This document shows, piece after piece, positions 41,928 to 50,521 of a stretch of 64,000 nucleotides of DNA. Position 1 is the stretch's first letter. Each line of letters begins with the position of its first letter. The stretch is from Hymenobacter sp. DG01. GTDB taxonomy: Bacteria; Bacteroidota; Bacteroidia; Cytophagales; Hymenobacteraceae. The stretch spans positions 1,488,001 through 1,552,000 of the forward strand of contig NZ_CP040936.1 in assembly GCF_006352025.1 (NCBI RefSeq), given 5' to 3'. The translations under genes and the position numbers were made by a program. The notes under the pieces were generated by a model. That model did no database searches. It saw only the letters and a list, made by a program, of their open reading frames with translations, and had not been told where the DNA came from.

Positions 41928-42488
41928 ATGTTCAGCTTCAAGGAAATTGCCTCCGTCACGCTCACGCTTTTTGCCATCATTGATATTCTGGGCTCCATCC
42001 CGATTATCATCCAGATCCGGCAGCGCGAGGGCAAGATTGAGTCGGAGAAAGCAACCCTGGTGGCGGGGCTGCTGATGGTGGCCTTTCTGTTTCTGGGCCA
42101 GAGCATCCTTTCTCTCTTCGGGGTTGATTTTCAGTCTTTTGCCTTGGCTGGCGCCATTATCATCTTTCTTATTGGCATGGAGATGATTCTGGGGGTGGAG
42201 CTGTTCAAGCACAACCCGCTGGCCTCCACGGGCTCCATTGTGCCCCTGGCGTTTCCGCTGATTGTAGGCGCCGGCACCATGACAACGCTGCTCTCCCTGC
42301 GGGCGGCCTATCAGCTGCCCAATGTGCTGGCCGGTGTGCTCGTGAACCTGGTGTTTGTGTATCTGGTGCTGAAAAGCTCGGCCTGGATTGAGCGCAAGCT
42401 GGGCAAGGCCGGCGAGGATATTCTGCGCCGCGTGTTCGGCGTCATTCTGCTGGCCATTGCCATCAAACTGTTTAAAAGTAATTTTTAA
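41928..42488 (+). CDS. MarC family integral membrane protein
   Basis: 186 residues, six hydrophobic helices, with the MarC family hallmarks FFAIIDILGSIPI (here LTLFAIIDILGSIPIIIQ) near the N-terminus and FPLIVGAGTMTTLLSLR in the middle. Function is not established; despite the name, members are not antibiotic exporters. It sits alone between two different spacer palindromes. Confidence 0.92.
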   Translation: MFSFKEIASVTLTLFAIIDILGSIPIIIQIRQREGKIESEKATLVAGLLMVAFLFLGQSILSLFGVDFQSFALAGAIIIFLIGMEMILGVELFKHNPLASTGSIVPLAFPLIVGAGTMTTLLSLRAAYQLPNVLAGVLVNLVFVYLVLKSSAWIERKLGKAGEDILRRVFGVILLAIAIKLFKSNF

Positions 42489-42494
42489 TTTCTA

Positions 42495-42594
42495 GTGTAG
42501 GGAGCGGGGCTTGGCCCCGCCCGTTGGTCGCGCCGTAGTTACAATTCCGCATGTGACGCGGACGCCGGGCGGGGGCAAGCCCCACTCCCTACAC
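42495..42594. repeat. GC-rich 29-bp inverted repeat (marC-rnhA)
   Basis: Arms 42495-42523 (GTGTAGGGAGCGGGGCTTGG...) and 42566-42594 pair at 27 of 29 positions with a 42-nt loop. The arms are not tandem repeats, so this is a different family from the heptamer spacers, closer to REP/MITE-like elements. It fills the whole spacer from 6 bp after the marC stop to 17 bp before rnhA. Confidence 0.9.
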
Positions 42595-42611
42595 GCTTTT
42601 TCCCTGTTCTC

Positions 42612-43079
42612 TTGATTCATTTATTTACCGACGGCTCCTCGCGGGGCAACCCAGGGCCGGGCGGCTACGGGGCGCTGCTGCGCTTCGGGCAGCACGAGAA
42701 AGAGCTGACCCAAGGCTTCCGCCTGACTACCAACAACCGTATGGAGCTGCTGGCCGTGATTGTAGGCCTGGAAGCCATTAACCGCCCCGAGCTGCCCATT
42801 ACCGTGGTTACCGACTCGCGCTACGTGGTGGATGCGGTAGAGAAGCGGTGGGTATTTGGGTGGGCCAACAAGCCCGATTTCGGCAAGAAAGCCAACGAAG
42901 ACCTCTGGCGCCGCTTCCTGAAGGTGTATAAGCAGCGCACCGTGCAGTTTCGCTGGGTACGCGGCCACAACGGCCACCCCGAAAACGAGCGGTGCGACCA
43001 GCTGGCCGTGTGGAGTGCTACCCAGGGCAAGCTGCTGATTGACGAAGGCTACGAGCTGATTGAAGCCAAGCGCGGCTAA
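42612..43079 (+). CDS. rnhA: Ribonuclease HI
   Basis: 155 residues, starting at a TTG (42612), since the conserved IHLFTDGSSRGNPGPGGYG follows at once and no ATG fits. Catalytic carboxylates: Asp in FTDGSS, Glu in NNRMELLAVI, Asp in VVTDSRYVVDAV, and Asp in NERCDQLAV; the basic handle WVFGWANKPDFGKKANEDLWRRF is present. It cleaves RNA in RNA-DNA hybrids. It is followed after 5 bp by the next gene, so co-transcription is likely. Confidence 0.96.
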   Translation: MIHLFTDGSSRGNPGPGGYGALLRFGQHEKELTQGFRLTTNNRMELLAVIVGLEAINRPELPITVVTDSRYVVDAVEKRWVFGWANKPDFGKKANEDLWRRFLKVYKQRTVQFRWVRGHNGHPENERCDQLAVWSATQGKLLIDEGYELIEAKRG

Positions 43080-43084
43080 CTAGA

Positions 43085-43573
43085 TTGGAGGCCTTTGCCA
43101 CACGCAGCTACAAGCACATTGCGCCGCCCGTTTTGGTGTGCTTTATTGGCCTGTCGGCAGCAGGTCAGCAGCAACAACCTGCTTTTCAGGATTTCAGCGT
43201 TGCCAAGGTTTACAAAGGGCCTCACGCACTACCCCGGATTTCCAGTGGCTCCGCGGCCTGGCAGTTTAGAACCAGGATTCGCGAAGCGGCCAAGCACCCC
43301 CCAAACTTTGCGGGTCACTACGTTCTGGCGGCCTGGGGCTGTGGTTCGGAATGCCTGCGCTATGCCGTGATTGATGTTGTTTCGGGCCAGGTGTACTTCA
43401 ACAACGAAACCAACATGAGTTGGTGGGGCGCAACTTTGCCTGATCATTTTGTTCCGCTCGATTTCAGATCGAGCAGCCGATTACTTGTGCTAACCGGCGC
43501 GCTGGGTGGAGAGGGCCGGAATACAACCCACTATTTCATTCTGCGGCGCGGACGACTTACACCGTTGCGCTAA
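43085..43573 (+). CDS. Putative exported protein, function unknown
   Basis: 162 residues from a TTG at 43085, 5 bp after rnhA. Residues 10-28 (YKHIAPPVLVCFIGLSAAGQQQ) look like a signal peptide. The mature part contains AAKHPPNFAGHYVLAAWGCGSECLRYAVIDVVSGQVYF, with two closely spaced cysteines, and a C-terminal SSRLLVLTGALGGEGRNTTHYFI. The NFAGHY...WGCGxxC pattern occurs in a family of small secreted proteins I recognise only as uncharacterised. trmN6 starts 6 bp later. Confidence 0.65.
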   Translation: MEAFATRSYKHIAPPVLVCFIGLSAAGQQQQPAFQDFSVAKVYKGPHALPRISSGSAAWQFRTRIREAAKHPPNFAGHYVLAAWGCGSECLRYAVIDVVSGQVYFNNETNMSWWGATLPDHFVPLDFRSSSRLLVLTGALGGEGRNTTHYFILRRGRLTPLR

Positions 43574-43579
43574 CCTACG

Positions 43580-44302
43580 ATGCCCAACTCCTACTTCCAG
43601 TTCAAGCAGTTTCGGGTGGAGCAGGGCGCGTGTGCCATGAAGGTGAGCACCGACGCCTGCGTGCTGGGCGCTGTGGCAGCCGTAACAGATGTCAGCCGTA
43701 TTCTGGATATTGGCTCCGGTACCGGCCTGCTGGCCCTGATGGCGGCGCAACGTAATCCGAGGGCCTGCATTGAGGCGGTGGAGCTGGATGCCGCGGCGGC
43801 AGCCCAGGCCGCCGAAAACTTCCGGCTGAGCCCCTGGAGCGCGCGCCTGGTACTGCACGCGCAGCCGCTGGCCGCGTTTGCCGCCACCCGGCCCGCGCCC
43901 TTCGACTGCATTATCTGTAACCCGCCGTTCTTTCGCAATTCGCTGCGCTCCCCCCACGCCGGCCGCACCACCGCCCGCCATACCGCCCCCGAGTCGCTTA
44001 CCTTCACTGAGCTGGCCCGCTTCGCCGCCGATTTCCTGACGCCGGCCGGGCAGCTCACCGTGCTGCTACCCCCGCCCGAAATGCTTTACTTCGAGCGGGA
44101 AGCCGCCGCGGCCGGCCTCTACCCCACTACCCGCCTGGTGGTACATCATCGGCCGGGTAGCAAGGCCCTGCGCCACATTACCGGCTTTGGCCGCCAGCCG
44201 GGGGTAGTGCGGGAGCAGCTGCTTTTTTTGCACGAAGGAAATGAGGCAGCCTACTCCGATCCGTTCAGGGAGTTGCTGGGTCCCTTTTATCTGGCCCTGT
44301 AA
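43580..44302 (+). CDS. trmN6: tRNA1(Val) (adenine(37)-N6)-methyltransferase
   Basis: 240 residues, Rossmann methyltransferase fold. FKQFRVEQGACAMKVSTDACVLG at the N-terminus is the family lead-in, LDIGSGTGLLALMAAQR binds SAM and CIICNPPFFRNS is the NPPF catalytic motif of N6-adenine methyltransferases, followed by RTTARHT. The family (YfiC/TrmN6) methylates A37 of tRNA1(Val). It is the third gene of a tight rnhA-exported protein-trmN6 group and is convergent with the ABC gene, 12 bp away. Confidence 0.92.
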   Translation: MPNSYFQFKQFRVEQGACAMKVSTDACVLGAVAAVTDVSRILDIGSGTGLLALMAAQRNPRACIEAVELDAAAAAQAAENFRLSPWSARLVLHAQPLAAFAATRPAPFDCIICNPPFFRNSLRSPHAGRTTARHTAPESLTFTELARFAADFLTPAGQLTVLLPPPEMLYFEREAAAAGLYPTTRLVVHHRPGSKALRHITGFGRQPGVVREQLLFLHEGNEAAYSDPFRELLGPFYLAL

Positions 44303-44314
44303 CAAGGCCGGAAG

Positions 44315-45025
44315 TTAGGCGCCGGCGCCATCAGGCAGCAACTGCCGCAGGTGAGCGAGTTTTTGTTGGTGCAAAGTATCGAGCAGGTCGGCTTGTAGCT
44401 GTCCGAAGTGGGTAGCGGGGTAGTGGCGCAGTACCCGGCCCTCGGCCAGCACGGTTATTTCGTCGCATAGCTCCGTAAGGGAACCCAGCAGGTGTGAGGT
44501 AAGCAAGATGCCTACCCCCTGCCCCCGCAGGCGGCGCAATACTTCCATTACCAGCAAATTCGTGCTTAAATCCAGGCCGTTGAAGGGCTCGTCGAGGATG
44601 AGGTAGCGAAAATCCTGCACCAGCAGTGCCAGCAAGGCCAGTTTCTTTTTCATGCCCGCCGAATACTGCTCGGCGTACTGATCCAGGGGCAACTCCAGCA
44701 GGTAGTTCCAGCCCGCCAGATCGGGCACCGGCCGGCCGCGGGCCTGCAGGCAAAACTCCACGTACTCGCGCCCCGTGATGCGCGGATAGAAGTAGGGCTC
44801 GTAGGACAGCAGGCCCGTGTGCTGGCGGATGGGCCGGCCGCCGGTTTCCTGTATGGTGCCCGTGTAATCAGTATGCAGGCCGTAGAGGCAGTGCAGCAAG
44901 GTAGTTTTGCCGGCCCCGTTGGCGCCTACCAACCCGTGCAGGGTACCGGGCCGCAGGGCCAAGTCAATGTGATGCAGAACGGTTTGGGGGCCGAAGCTTT
45001 TACGCAGGCCACGAATTTCAAGCAT
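44315..45025 (-). CDS. ABC transporter ATP-binding protein
   Basis: 236 residues. Walker A VGANGAGKTTLL (about residue 38), Q-loop region YEPYFYPRITGREYVEF, signature YSAGMKKKLALLALL, and Walker B YLILDEPFNGLD. The YSAGMKKK signature and the length are those of the ABC-2/CcmA-type exporters. Its start overlaps the stop of the upstream membrane gene by 8 bp, indicating translational coupling. Exporter with unknown substrate. Confidence 0.9.
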   Translation of the reverse strand: MLEIRGLRKSFGPQTVLHHIDLALRPGTLHGLVGANGAGKTTLLHCLYGLHTDYTGTIQETGGRPIRQHTGLLSYEPYFYPRITGREYVEFCLQARGRPVPDLAGWNYLLELPLDQYAEQYSAGMKKKLALLALLVQDFRYLILDEPFNGLDLSTNLLVMEVLRRLRGQGVGILLTSHLLGSLTELCDEITVLAEGRVLRHYPATHFGQLQADLLDTLHQQKLAHLRQLLPDGAGA

Positions 45026-45962
45026 GTTGATACTGAGCTAAACGATGGTGGCTTTTCAGTCCCAGCCCCAGAAAACAAGCCGCCAACAGGGCCCCGAAGG
45101 CTGGGTTGCTGCCGAGAATAGAAAACCCAACGACCACCGCACCCGCCTGGGTAAGGCGGGCCAGGGTAGCGTGCGGATAAAAAGCATACTTGGCCAGCAC
45201 CACCATCATCAGTACCACGGCGCACCACAGCAGCACGGCGGCCGTTCCGCCGGCTCCGGCCGGCCCCTGAGCCAGCACAGCGGCCAGCGGGGCCACCGTT
45301 AGGCCAAAATACAGCAGCCCCCACCCTACCCGCTCGCGCAGCCAGCGGCCCGGCGAGGAAAGGGCGGGCAGCAGCCAGGTCCAGGGCTCCACGGGGCCAT
45401 ACACCTCCAGCATCACCAGCAACCACCCCACTACTGCCAAAGCGGGACCCGTGGCAGTATGGCGGGTAGCAACGGCGGCACCCAGCAACCCCAGCCACAG
45501 CAGCCCGGCCCCACGGCGGCTTGCCCCAACCCACTCAAATGCCACGCTCCGAAATACAGTCCGGCCGTGGCGGCGGCCGGCGCGGGCCGTAGCGGGCGGC
45601 GCCAGCGCCACTAGCGCCGCCAGCACAATGGTAAGCAAGGCAGCACCTATGCGCCCGAAGGCCACCAGCACCCCAAGGGCCGGCAGACTGAGCAAGGCGT
45701 ATTCTGCCCCCAGCCAGGGCCTAAAACCGGGAGCCGTAAGCTGCAGAAACGAATAGTCGTCCCGCTGCCGGTGCAGGCTCCAGATCAGGCCAGCCACTAC
45801 TACGGGTACCAGCCACGCTGCTCCGGCGCTACCTGCTGCCATTAACAGGGCCCGCGCCGTGGCAAGCCCCAGCAAAGTACCCAGTAGCAACAACCGCCAC
45901 CAGCCCAGCTCGCGCAGCAACCGGATGAGGAGTCGGACCCGCAGCGTCAAATAGGTTTGCAT
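45018..45962 (-). CDS. ABC transporter permease-like membrane protein
   Basis: 314 residues with about eight to nine hydrophobic helices in an Ala/Leu/Gly-rich background (for example RLLLLGTLLGLATARALLMAAG and LAAVLAQGPAGAGGTAAVLL). No specific permease motif is visible; the assignment rests on membrane topology and the 8-bp overlap with the ATPase gene downstream. The pair probably forms one exporter. Confidence 0.7.
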   Translation of the reverse strand: MQTYLTLRVRLLIRLLRELGWWRLLLLGTLLGLATARALLMAAGSAGAAWLVPVVVAGLIWSLHRQRDDYSFLQLTAPGFRPWLGAEYALLSLPALGVLVAFGRIGAALLTIVLAALVALAPPATARAGRRHGRTVFRSVAFEWVGASRRGAGLLWLGLLGAAVATRHTATGPALAVVGWLLVMLEVYGPVEPWTWLLPALSSPGRWLRERVGWGLLYFGLTVAPLAAVLAQGPAGAGGTAAVLLWCAVVLMMVVLAKYAFYPHATLARLTQAGAVVVGFSILGSNPAFGALLAACFLGLGLKSHHRLAQYQHA

Positions 45963-46001
45963 AGGCTGTTCAACGCCCGGATAGAGGTTCTATTTTACCA
46001 G

Positions 46002-47369
46002 CTACAGGGCGCCGGCCGGCACATGGGCGACAAGCTCCTCTTCCACGAACCGAATTCCGTAATCCTGCTCCAGCTCTTCCAGAATGGGCTCGTAGAGTTC
46101 AGGTAAGGTTGGAATGACTACCCCTCGCTGCCCGAAGGTGCCGCGGGCCAGCTGCCGCACGGCCATGGCTACGGGCAGGCCTACCGTTTTTGCCATGGCC
46201 GTCTGGGTGATATCATCGCCCAGCACTACCAGCGAGGAAGTAGCCAGATGCGGCTGCCCATTCAGCGTGAACCCAATCTGATGCTGCATCACAATCATGT
46301 CGTGGTCAGAGGGCTGCAGGGCCCATTTTTCGGTGAGCAGGCGCTCCAGCAGTTGGGCCGGGGTAGCATCAGGCCGGCCTACCGGGCGCTCCGAAAACAA
46401 CTCCAGCCACTCCAGGCGCTGCATTTCCGGCCCCGATACTTCCAGCCCTAAGTAAGCGGCTACCCGCTCGGGCAGGCTCAGGGCTTCCATTCCAGCTGGC
46501 AGGTAGGCCTCCACCAGCTCGGCCCAGGTCAGGTCGGCGGGGTTGCCCAAGTGCACGGCATCATCGGTGAGGCCCAGGCGCACCAGGGCGTGCCAGGCGG
46601 CGCAGTATTCGGGACGGCGCAAGGTGCCGCGCAGCATTGTGGGTACTTGGTGCAGGCCATAGGGCTCCCGGTAGCTTAGGGAGTCACGGTTGGCGTAGCC
46701 TTCCAGCTCACCTACCCCGGGCACCCGCAGCTTTTCGGTACGGGCAAACAGCTGTTGATAGGGAATAAAGCGCAGCCGTCCGTTTTCGAGGTATTTGGCC
46801 GTACTCTGGCCAGCCAGCACCACGTTGCGCGGGTTCCAGGTAAACTTATACTTCCACGGATTACTACCTTCCGCCTCGGGCGCCAGCAGCCCCCCACAGT
46901 ACGATTTGAAGCTGGTTACCTGTCCGCCCCGGCTCCGGATGTCGGTCAGCAACCGCATGGCCGACATATGATCTAAGCCGGGGTCGAGGCCGCACTCCAT
47001 CAGAATGGTGATGCCAGCGGCCCGGGCTTCTTCATCCAGACCCCGAATTTCTTCGCTCACGTAGCTGGCCGTTACCAAATGGCGGGCATACCGCACGCAG
47101 GCCCGCGCCACAGGGCCGTGCAGCATAGCCGGCAGCATGGATATCACTATGTCAGCCCCTTGGACCAGACCTTCCAGCCCGGTCTCATCCTGCAGGTCAA
47201 AAGGCACGGCCTGCGCGTAAGCGGCGTGGGCAGCCAGCACCGGCACCAAGTGCGCAGGCTGCATATCGGCCACGATAAGCTGCCAGCCTTCGGAAGGGGC
47301 ATGGCGGAGCAAGTAATGCAGCAACGACGAGGCCGAGCGGCCGGCGCCCAGAAGCAGGATACGGGTCAT
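46002..47369 (-). CDS. Saccharopine dehydrogenase family protein
   Basis: 455 residues. Rossmann NAD(P) motif at the N-terminus (ILLLGAGRSASSLLHYLL), then DIVISMLPAMLHGPVARACVRYARHLVTASY, MECGLDPGLDHMSAMRLL and the C-terminal domain with SYCGGLLAPEAEGSNPWKYKFTW (split; G-G-L-P/A and NPxxYKFSW are hallmarks of saccharopine reductase/Lys9-like enzymes). It is most like saccharopine dehydrogenase (glutamate-forming), acting in lysine degradation or an analogous NAD-linked step. It is monocistronic and divergent from the cytidine deaminase gene. Confidence 0.88.
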   Translation of the reverse strand: MTRILLLGAGRSASSLLHYLLRHAPSEGWQLIVADMQPAHLVPVLAAHAAYAQAVPFDLQDETGLEGLVQGADIVISMLPAMLHGPVARACVRYARHLVTASYVSEEIRGLDEEARAAGITILMECGLDPGLDHMSAMRLLTDIRSRGGQVTSFKSYCGGLLAPEAEGSNPWKYKFTWNPRNVVLAGQSTAKYLENGRLRFIPYQQLFARTEKLRVPGVGELEGYANRDSLSYREPYGLHQVPTMLRGTLRRPEYCAAWHALVRLGLTDDAVHLGNPADLTWAELVEAYLPAGMEALSLPERVAAYLGLEVSGPEMQRLEWLELFSERPVGRPDATPAQLLERLLTEKWALQPSDHDMIVMQHQIGFTLNGQPHLATSSLVVLGDDITQTAMAKTVGLPVAMAVRQLARGTFGQRGVVIPTLPELYEPILEELEQDYGIRFVEEELVAHVPAGAL

Positions 47370-47633
47370 GGGGGTAAGCTGGGTGGAAAGGCAGGAGACG
47401 CGGGCTGGGAAAAGAGTCCGCCGCCAATATTAGAAATTTGCGGCACAGCAGCCGCTTGGCCTGCCCCGGCCCAGGCCGCTACGGAGCAAGCCGGCCGCGC
47501 CGGGCGAGCACTGGAGACGCAGATTTTTTGCGGGTCATCGTGTCCGTATGCAAAATAGTTGTACATTCACCGCCCCTTTTCACTACCCGGGGCCGCCAGC
47601 CGGAACCGGGCCGTTCCCTTCCCGCCTCCCCCG

Positions 47634-48128
47634 ATGGCCCAACCCCTCCACCTGACCATCACCATTGACGTGGTGGCCTCCGAAGCCGACCTCACCCCAG
47701 CGGAAGCTACCACCTGGCAGGCGGCCCGCGCGGCCACTGACCACGCCTACGCCCCCTACTCCCACTTCCACGTGGGCACGGCTCTGCTCCTCGACGATGG
47801 CACTATTTTCCGGGGTACCAATCAGGAAAATGCCGCCTTTCCTTCGGGCCTGTGTGCCGAGCGTACGGCCCTGTTTGGCCTCGCAGCCTCGCAGCCCGAG
47901 CGCCGGATCCTGGGCATGGCCGTAGCTGCCCGTCCGGCCCAGGGGGAATTTGTGCCGGTTACTTCGTGCGGAGCTTGCCGCCAGGTAATGGCCGAGTATG
48001 AGCACCGCCAGAAACAGCCCATTCCGCTGCTGCTGCAGGGCCCCAACGGGAGCATCTACCGGTTTCACTCCCTCTCCGACCTGCTTCCCTTCGGTTTTTC
48101 TTCCGACGACCTGCCGGCGGTGAAATAG
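47634..48128 (+). CDS. cdd: Cytidine deaminase
   Basis: 164 residues from the ATG at 47634, chosen over upstream in-frame codons because the family begins near here. The zinc-site motifs are present: SGLCAERTALFGLA (C-A-E, catalytic Glu) and PVTSCGACRQVMAEY (C-x2-C), with YAPYSHFHVGTALLLDDG and GTNQENAAFP in front. It deaminates cytidine and deoxycytidine in pyrimidine salvage. Its last codons and stop (GCGGTGAAATAG) match the repeat word at the 3' end of cinA and in other spacers. Confidence 0.95.
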   Translation: MAQPLHLTITIDVVASEADLTPAEATTWQAARAATDHAYAPYSHFHVGTALLLDDGTIFRGTNQENAAFPSGLCAERTALFGLAASQPERRILGMAVAARPAQGEFVPVTSCGACRQVMAEYEHRQKQPIPLLLQGPNGSIYRFHSLSDLLPFGFSSDDLPAVK

Positions 48129-48216
48129 CGGCCTGGTGAGTGGCGCGTTCAAGCCGGGCGACTAAGCCAGCAGAACGCTCTGCTCACGGTTTCTTTACTT
48201 CCCTTGCTCCCGCTTT

Positions 48217-48891
48217 ATGCCTGCTCAGGAACATCACCTGCCCGTAGTTCGCACGGCCCGGTACTACCAGTTAGGCGAGCTTTCCGCGGCTACGCGCCGG
48301 GTGTGGTTTGTAGCCCACGGCTACGGACAGCTGGCAACGTACTTTATCCGGCATTTTGCCTTCCTCTCTGAGGCCGATCCGCAGCTGGTAATTATTGCCC
48401 CCGAAGGCCTGTCCCGCTTTTACCTGCAGGGTACGGGCGGACGGGTAGGCGCCACCTGGATGACCCGCGAAGACCGCCTCACGGAAATCGAGGACTATGT
48501 AGCCTACCTCAACCAGCTGGCCGAAACTATTCTGGCCCAGGCTGCTCCCAACGTGGCCGTTACCGTGCTGGGCTTCTCGCAGGGCGCCGCCACGGTTAGC
48601 CGCTGGCTGGCCCAGGCACCATTCCGGCCGGCCCACCTGGTGCTATGGGCCGGCGCTTTCCCGCCCGATATGGATTTCACGGCCGCTTCTCACTTGCTGC
48701 AGGGCCTACCGGTTACCCTGGTATGCGGCACCCAGGATGAGTTTGTATCGGAGGAGGCCCTACAGAAACAGCTGCAGTTTTTTCGCGCAATGCAGGTAGA
48801 GCCCACCCTGATTCGTTTCGAGGGCAAGCACGCGCTGAACGCTGGTGCCCTGGCCCAGCTCCAGGAAGCCGAGCAACTGGCATCTGAATAA
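48217..48891 (+). CDS. Alpha/beta hydrolase, carboxylesterase/phospholipase family
   Basis: 224 residues. Nucleophile elbow GFSQGAATVSRW (Ser near residue 116), an oxyanion region WFVAHGYGQLATYF near the N-terminus, Asp in VCGTQDEFVSEE, and His in FEGKHALNAGAL, giving a complete triad. Fits the YpfH/carboxylesterase type II group. The substrate is unknown. The gene ends directly in a terminator whose A-tract overlaps its stop codon. Confidence 0.9.
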   Translation: MPAQEHHLPVVRTARYYQLGELSAATRRVWFVAHGYGQLATYFIRHFAFLSEADPQLVIIAPEGLSRFYLQGTGGRVGATWMTREDRLTEIEDYVAYLNQLAETILAQAAPNVAVTVLGFSQGAATVSRWLAQAPFRPAHLVLWAGAFPPDMDFTAASHLLQGLPVTLVCGTQDEFVSEEALQKQLQFFRAMQVEPTLIRFEGKHALNAGALAQLQEAEQLASE

Positions 48892-48922
48892 AAAAGGCCG
48901 CCCTCAACGGGGCGGCCTTTTT
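48891..48922. terminator. Bidirectional terminator
   Basis: AAAAAGGCCGCC / GGCGGCCTTTTT stem with an 8-nt loop between the esterase and the convergent SDR gene; it starts at the last base of the esterase stop codon. Confidence 0.92.
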
Positions 48923-48940
48923 CGTTTGGCGGGGGTAGAG

Positions 48941-49693
48941 TTAGGCGTCCTTGCGGATGGAAGTAGCAGCGGCTTGGGCCGCCGGCAGAATGAGTACCTC
49001 GGCAATGTTGACGTGGGCCGGGCGCGTAACCATAAACCCAATCAGGTCGGCCACGTCCTCAGCCCGCAGGGGCTCGAAGCCTTTGTACACAGTAGCAGCC
49101 CGCTCCGTGTCGCCCTTGAAGCGCACCTGCGAAAACTCGGTTTCTACGGCGCCGGGGTTCACCTCCGCCACCCGAATATGGTGGGGTAGCAAATCCAGGC
49201 GCATACCTTTGGTAAGGGCTGCCACGGCCGCCTTGGAGGCGCAGTACACGTTGCCGTTGGCATAGGTTTCGTGTCCGGCAATGGAGCCGATGTTGATGAT
49301 GTGGCCGGTGTTGCGGCGCGTCATGGAGGGTAGCACGGCGCGGCTCACGTAGAGCAGGCCCTTCACGTTGCCATCCATCATGTCGTCCCAGTCCTGGGGG
49401 TCACCGTCCTGAATGGGGGCCAGCCCGTGGGCATTGCCGGCGTTGTTGATGAGCACATCGATATTCTGAAACTCGGGGGGCAGGCTCTGGATGGCAGCGT
49501 CCACGGCGGCCCGGTCGCGCACGTCAAAGGTCAACAGGTGAGTAGGCACCTCGCCCAACTCCCGGGCCAGTTCTTCCAGCCGCTCCCGGCGCCGGCCGGT
49601 TAGCACCAGCCGGAAACCGGCCTTACCCAGCGCCACGGCCGTAGCGCGCCCTATGCCCGAAGAGGCCCCCGTAATCAATGCTGTTTTCGTCAT
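48941..49693 (-). CDS. SDR family NAD(P)-dependent oxidoreductase (YdfG-like)
   Basis: 250 residues of the classical short-chain dehydrogenase family: TGASSGIGRATAVALG cofactor motif at residues 8-23, NNAGNAHG, the active-site Ser in INIGSIAGHETY, and YCASKAAV (Tyr-x3-Lys). The PGAVETEFSQVRFKGD stretch is typical of the YdfG/serine-3-dehydrogenase-like group, which oxidises 3-hydroxy acids such as serine. The gene follows porT with a 15-bp gap on the same strand. Confidence 0.9.
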   Translation of the reverse strand: MTKTALITGASSGIGRATAVALGKAGFRLVLTGRRRERLEELARELGEVPTHLLTFDVRDRAAVDAAIQSLPPEFQNIDVLINNAGNAHGLAPIQDGDPQDWDDMMDGNVKGLLYVSRAVLPSMTRRNTGHIINIGSIAGHETYANGNVYCASKAAVAALTKGMRLDLLPHHIRVAEVNPGAVETEFSQVRFKGDTERAATVYKGFEPLRAEDVADLIGFMVTRPAHVNIAEVLILPAAQAAATSIRKDA

Positions 49694-49708
49694 TTCGCGG
49701 AAAGAAGG

Positions 49709-50521
49709 TTAGCGGCCCGACCAGATGTTCAGGTACAGGGTTACGGTATTGCTTTTCATGCTCTGCAGGCTGCGGCTGTACACATCGGTGCCGGGTTTGT
49801 AGAGGTTGCGGAGGCCGTGGGAAAAGCGCAGCTCAGGCGAGAACTTGAAGAAGGGATAAAACAGGTCCATCCCTACCCCATACTCCAGCGCTATGTCGCT
49901 GCTCTGGGCCTGCAGCAGGTTTACCTCGGGGTCTTTGCGGCGGTTCCCGATGTTAAAGCTCGGCCGCACGCCCCCGATAATGTACACCCGCGAGTTGCGC
50001 CGCCGCTCCGACTTCAGCTTGAACAGCACCGGTAAGTCAACCTGGGTACTGCCTATTTCCTGGTCCTCAATTTCGGCGGGGTCGTTGCTGGTTTGCGGCG
50101 AGTAGCCGTAGGGCTTGAACTCAATCCGGCGAGTCAGGAAGCTGACGCCCGGCGAGAAGTTCAGGGCGCCGTAGTCACCCACCCGGAAGTCGCTCAGAAA
50201 GCCCACCGAGAAGCCGGGACTAATGATAGAGTTAGCCGATACGCCCTGGCCGGGGTAGCCCGCCGCCTGCTCAATCTTATAGCGCGAAAAGTGCGGAGCT
50301 ACGTACATGCCCAGGTGCAGCCACCGGCTGTCGTAGCCCGGCAGGTTGTCCACCGTCACCGATTTCACTTGTCCGTTGCGGCCGCGGCTGGCGCTGGTCC
50401 GGCTCTTGCGCTGGGCCTGGGCACTGAAGGGCAGCACGCCCAGGGCCACGGCCAGCAGCGCCAGGCGGGTTACTTTTGAGCCGTGTAAATAGAGCTGATG
50501 CCGAACGTGAGGGGTTGCCAT
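49709..50521 (-). CDS. porT: PorT, type IX secretion outer-membrane protein
   Basis: 270 residues. A signal peptide (hydrophobic core TRLALLAVALGVLPFSAQAQ after a basic n-region), a basic SRTSASRGRNGQ stretch and then an eight-stranded outer-membrane beta-barrel pattern. Features of the PorT family include the opening GMYVAPHFSRYKIEQ, the middle FLTRRIEFKPYGYS and the final SMKSNTVTLYLNIW. PorT is an outer-membrane/periplasmic component needed for T9SS. The ATG at 50521 lies 52 nt inside the 3' end of ubiE, so translation is probably coupled. The ubiE-porT order recurs in Bacteroidota. Confidence 0.85.
   Translation of the reverse strand: MATPHVRHQLYLHGSKVTRLALLAVALGVLPFSAQAQRKSRTSASRGRNGQVKSVTVDNLPGYDSRWLHLGMYVAPHFSRYKIEQAAGYPGQGVSANSIISPGFSVGFLSDFRVGDYGALNFSPGVSFLTRRIEFKPYGYSPQTSNDPAEIEDQEIGSTQVDLPVLFKLKSERRRNSRVYIIGGVRPSFNIGNRRKDPEVNLLQAQSSDIALEYGVGMDLFYPFFKFSPELRFSHGLRNLYKPGTDVYSRSLQSMKSNTVTLYLNIWSGR

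Noticed and set aside
48129..48216. Inverted-repeat spacer between cdd and the esterase
   Set aside because: GTGAAATAG is at the left end but the right end (CTGCTCACGGTTTCTTTAC) pairs poorly; possibly an eroded copy.
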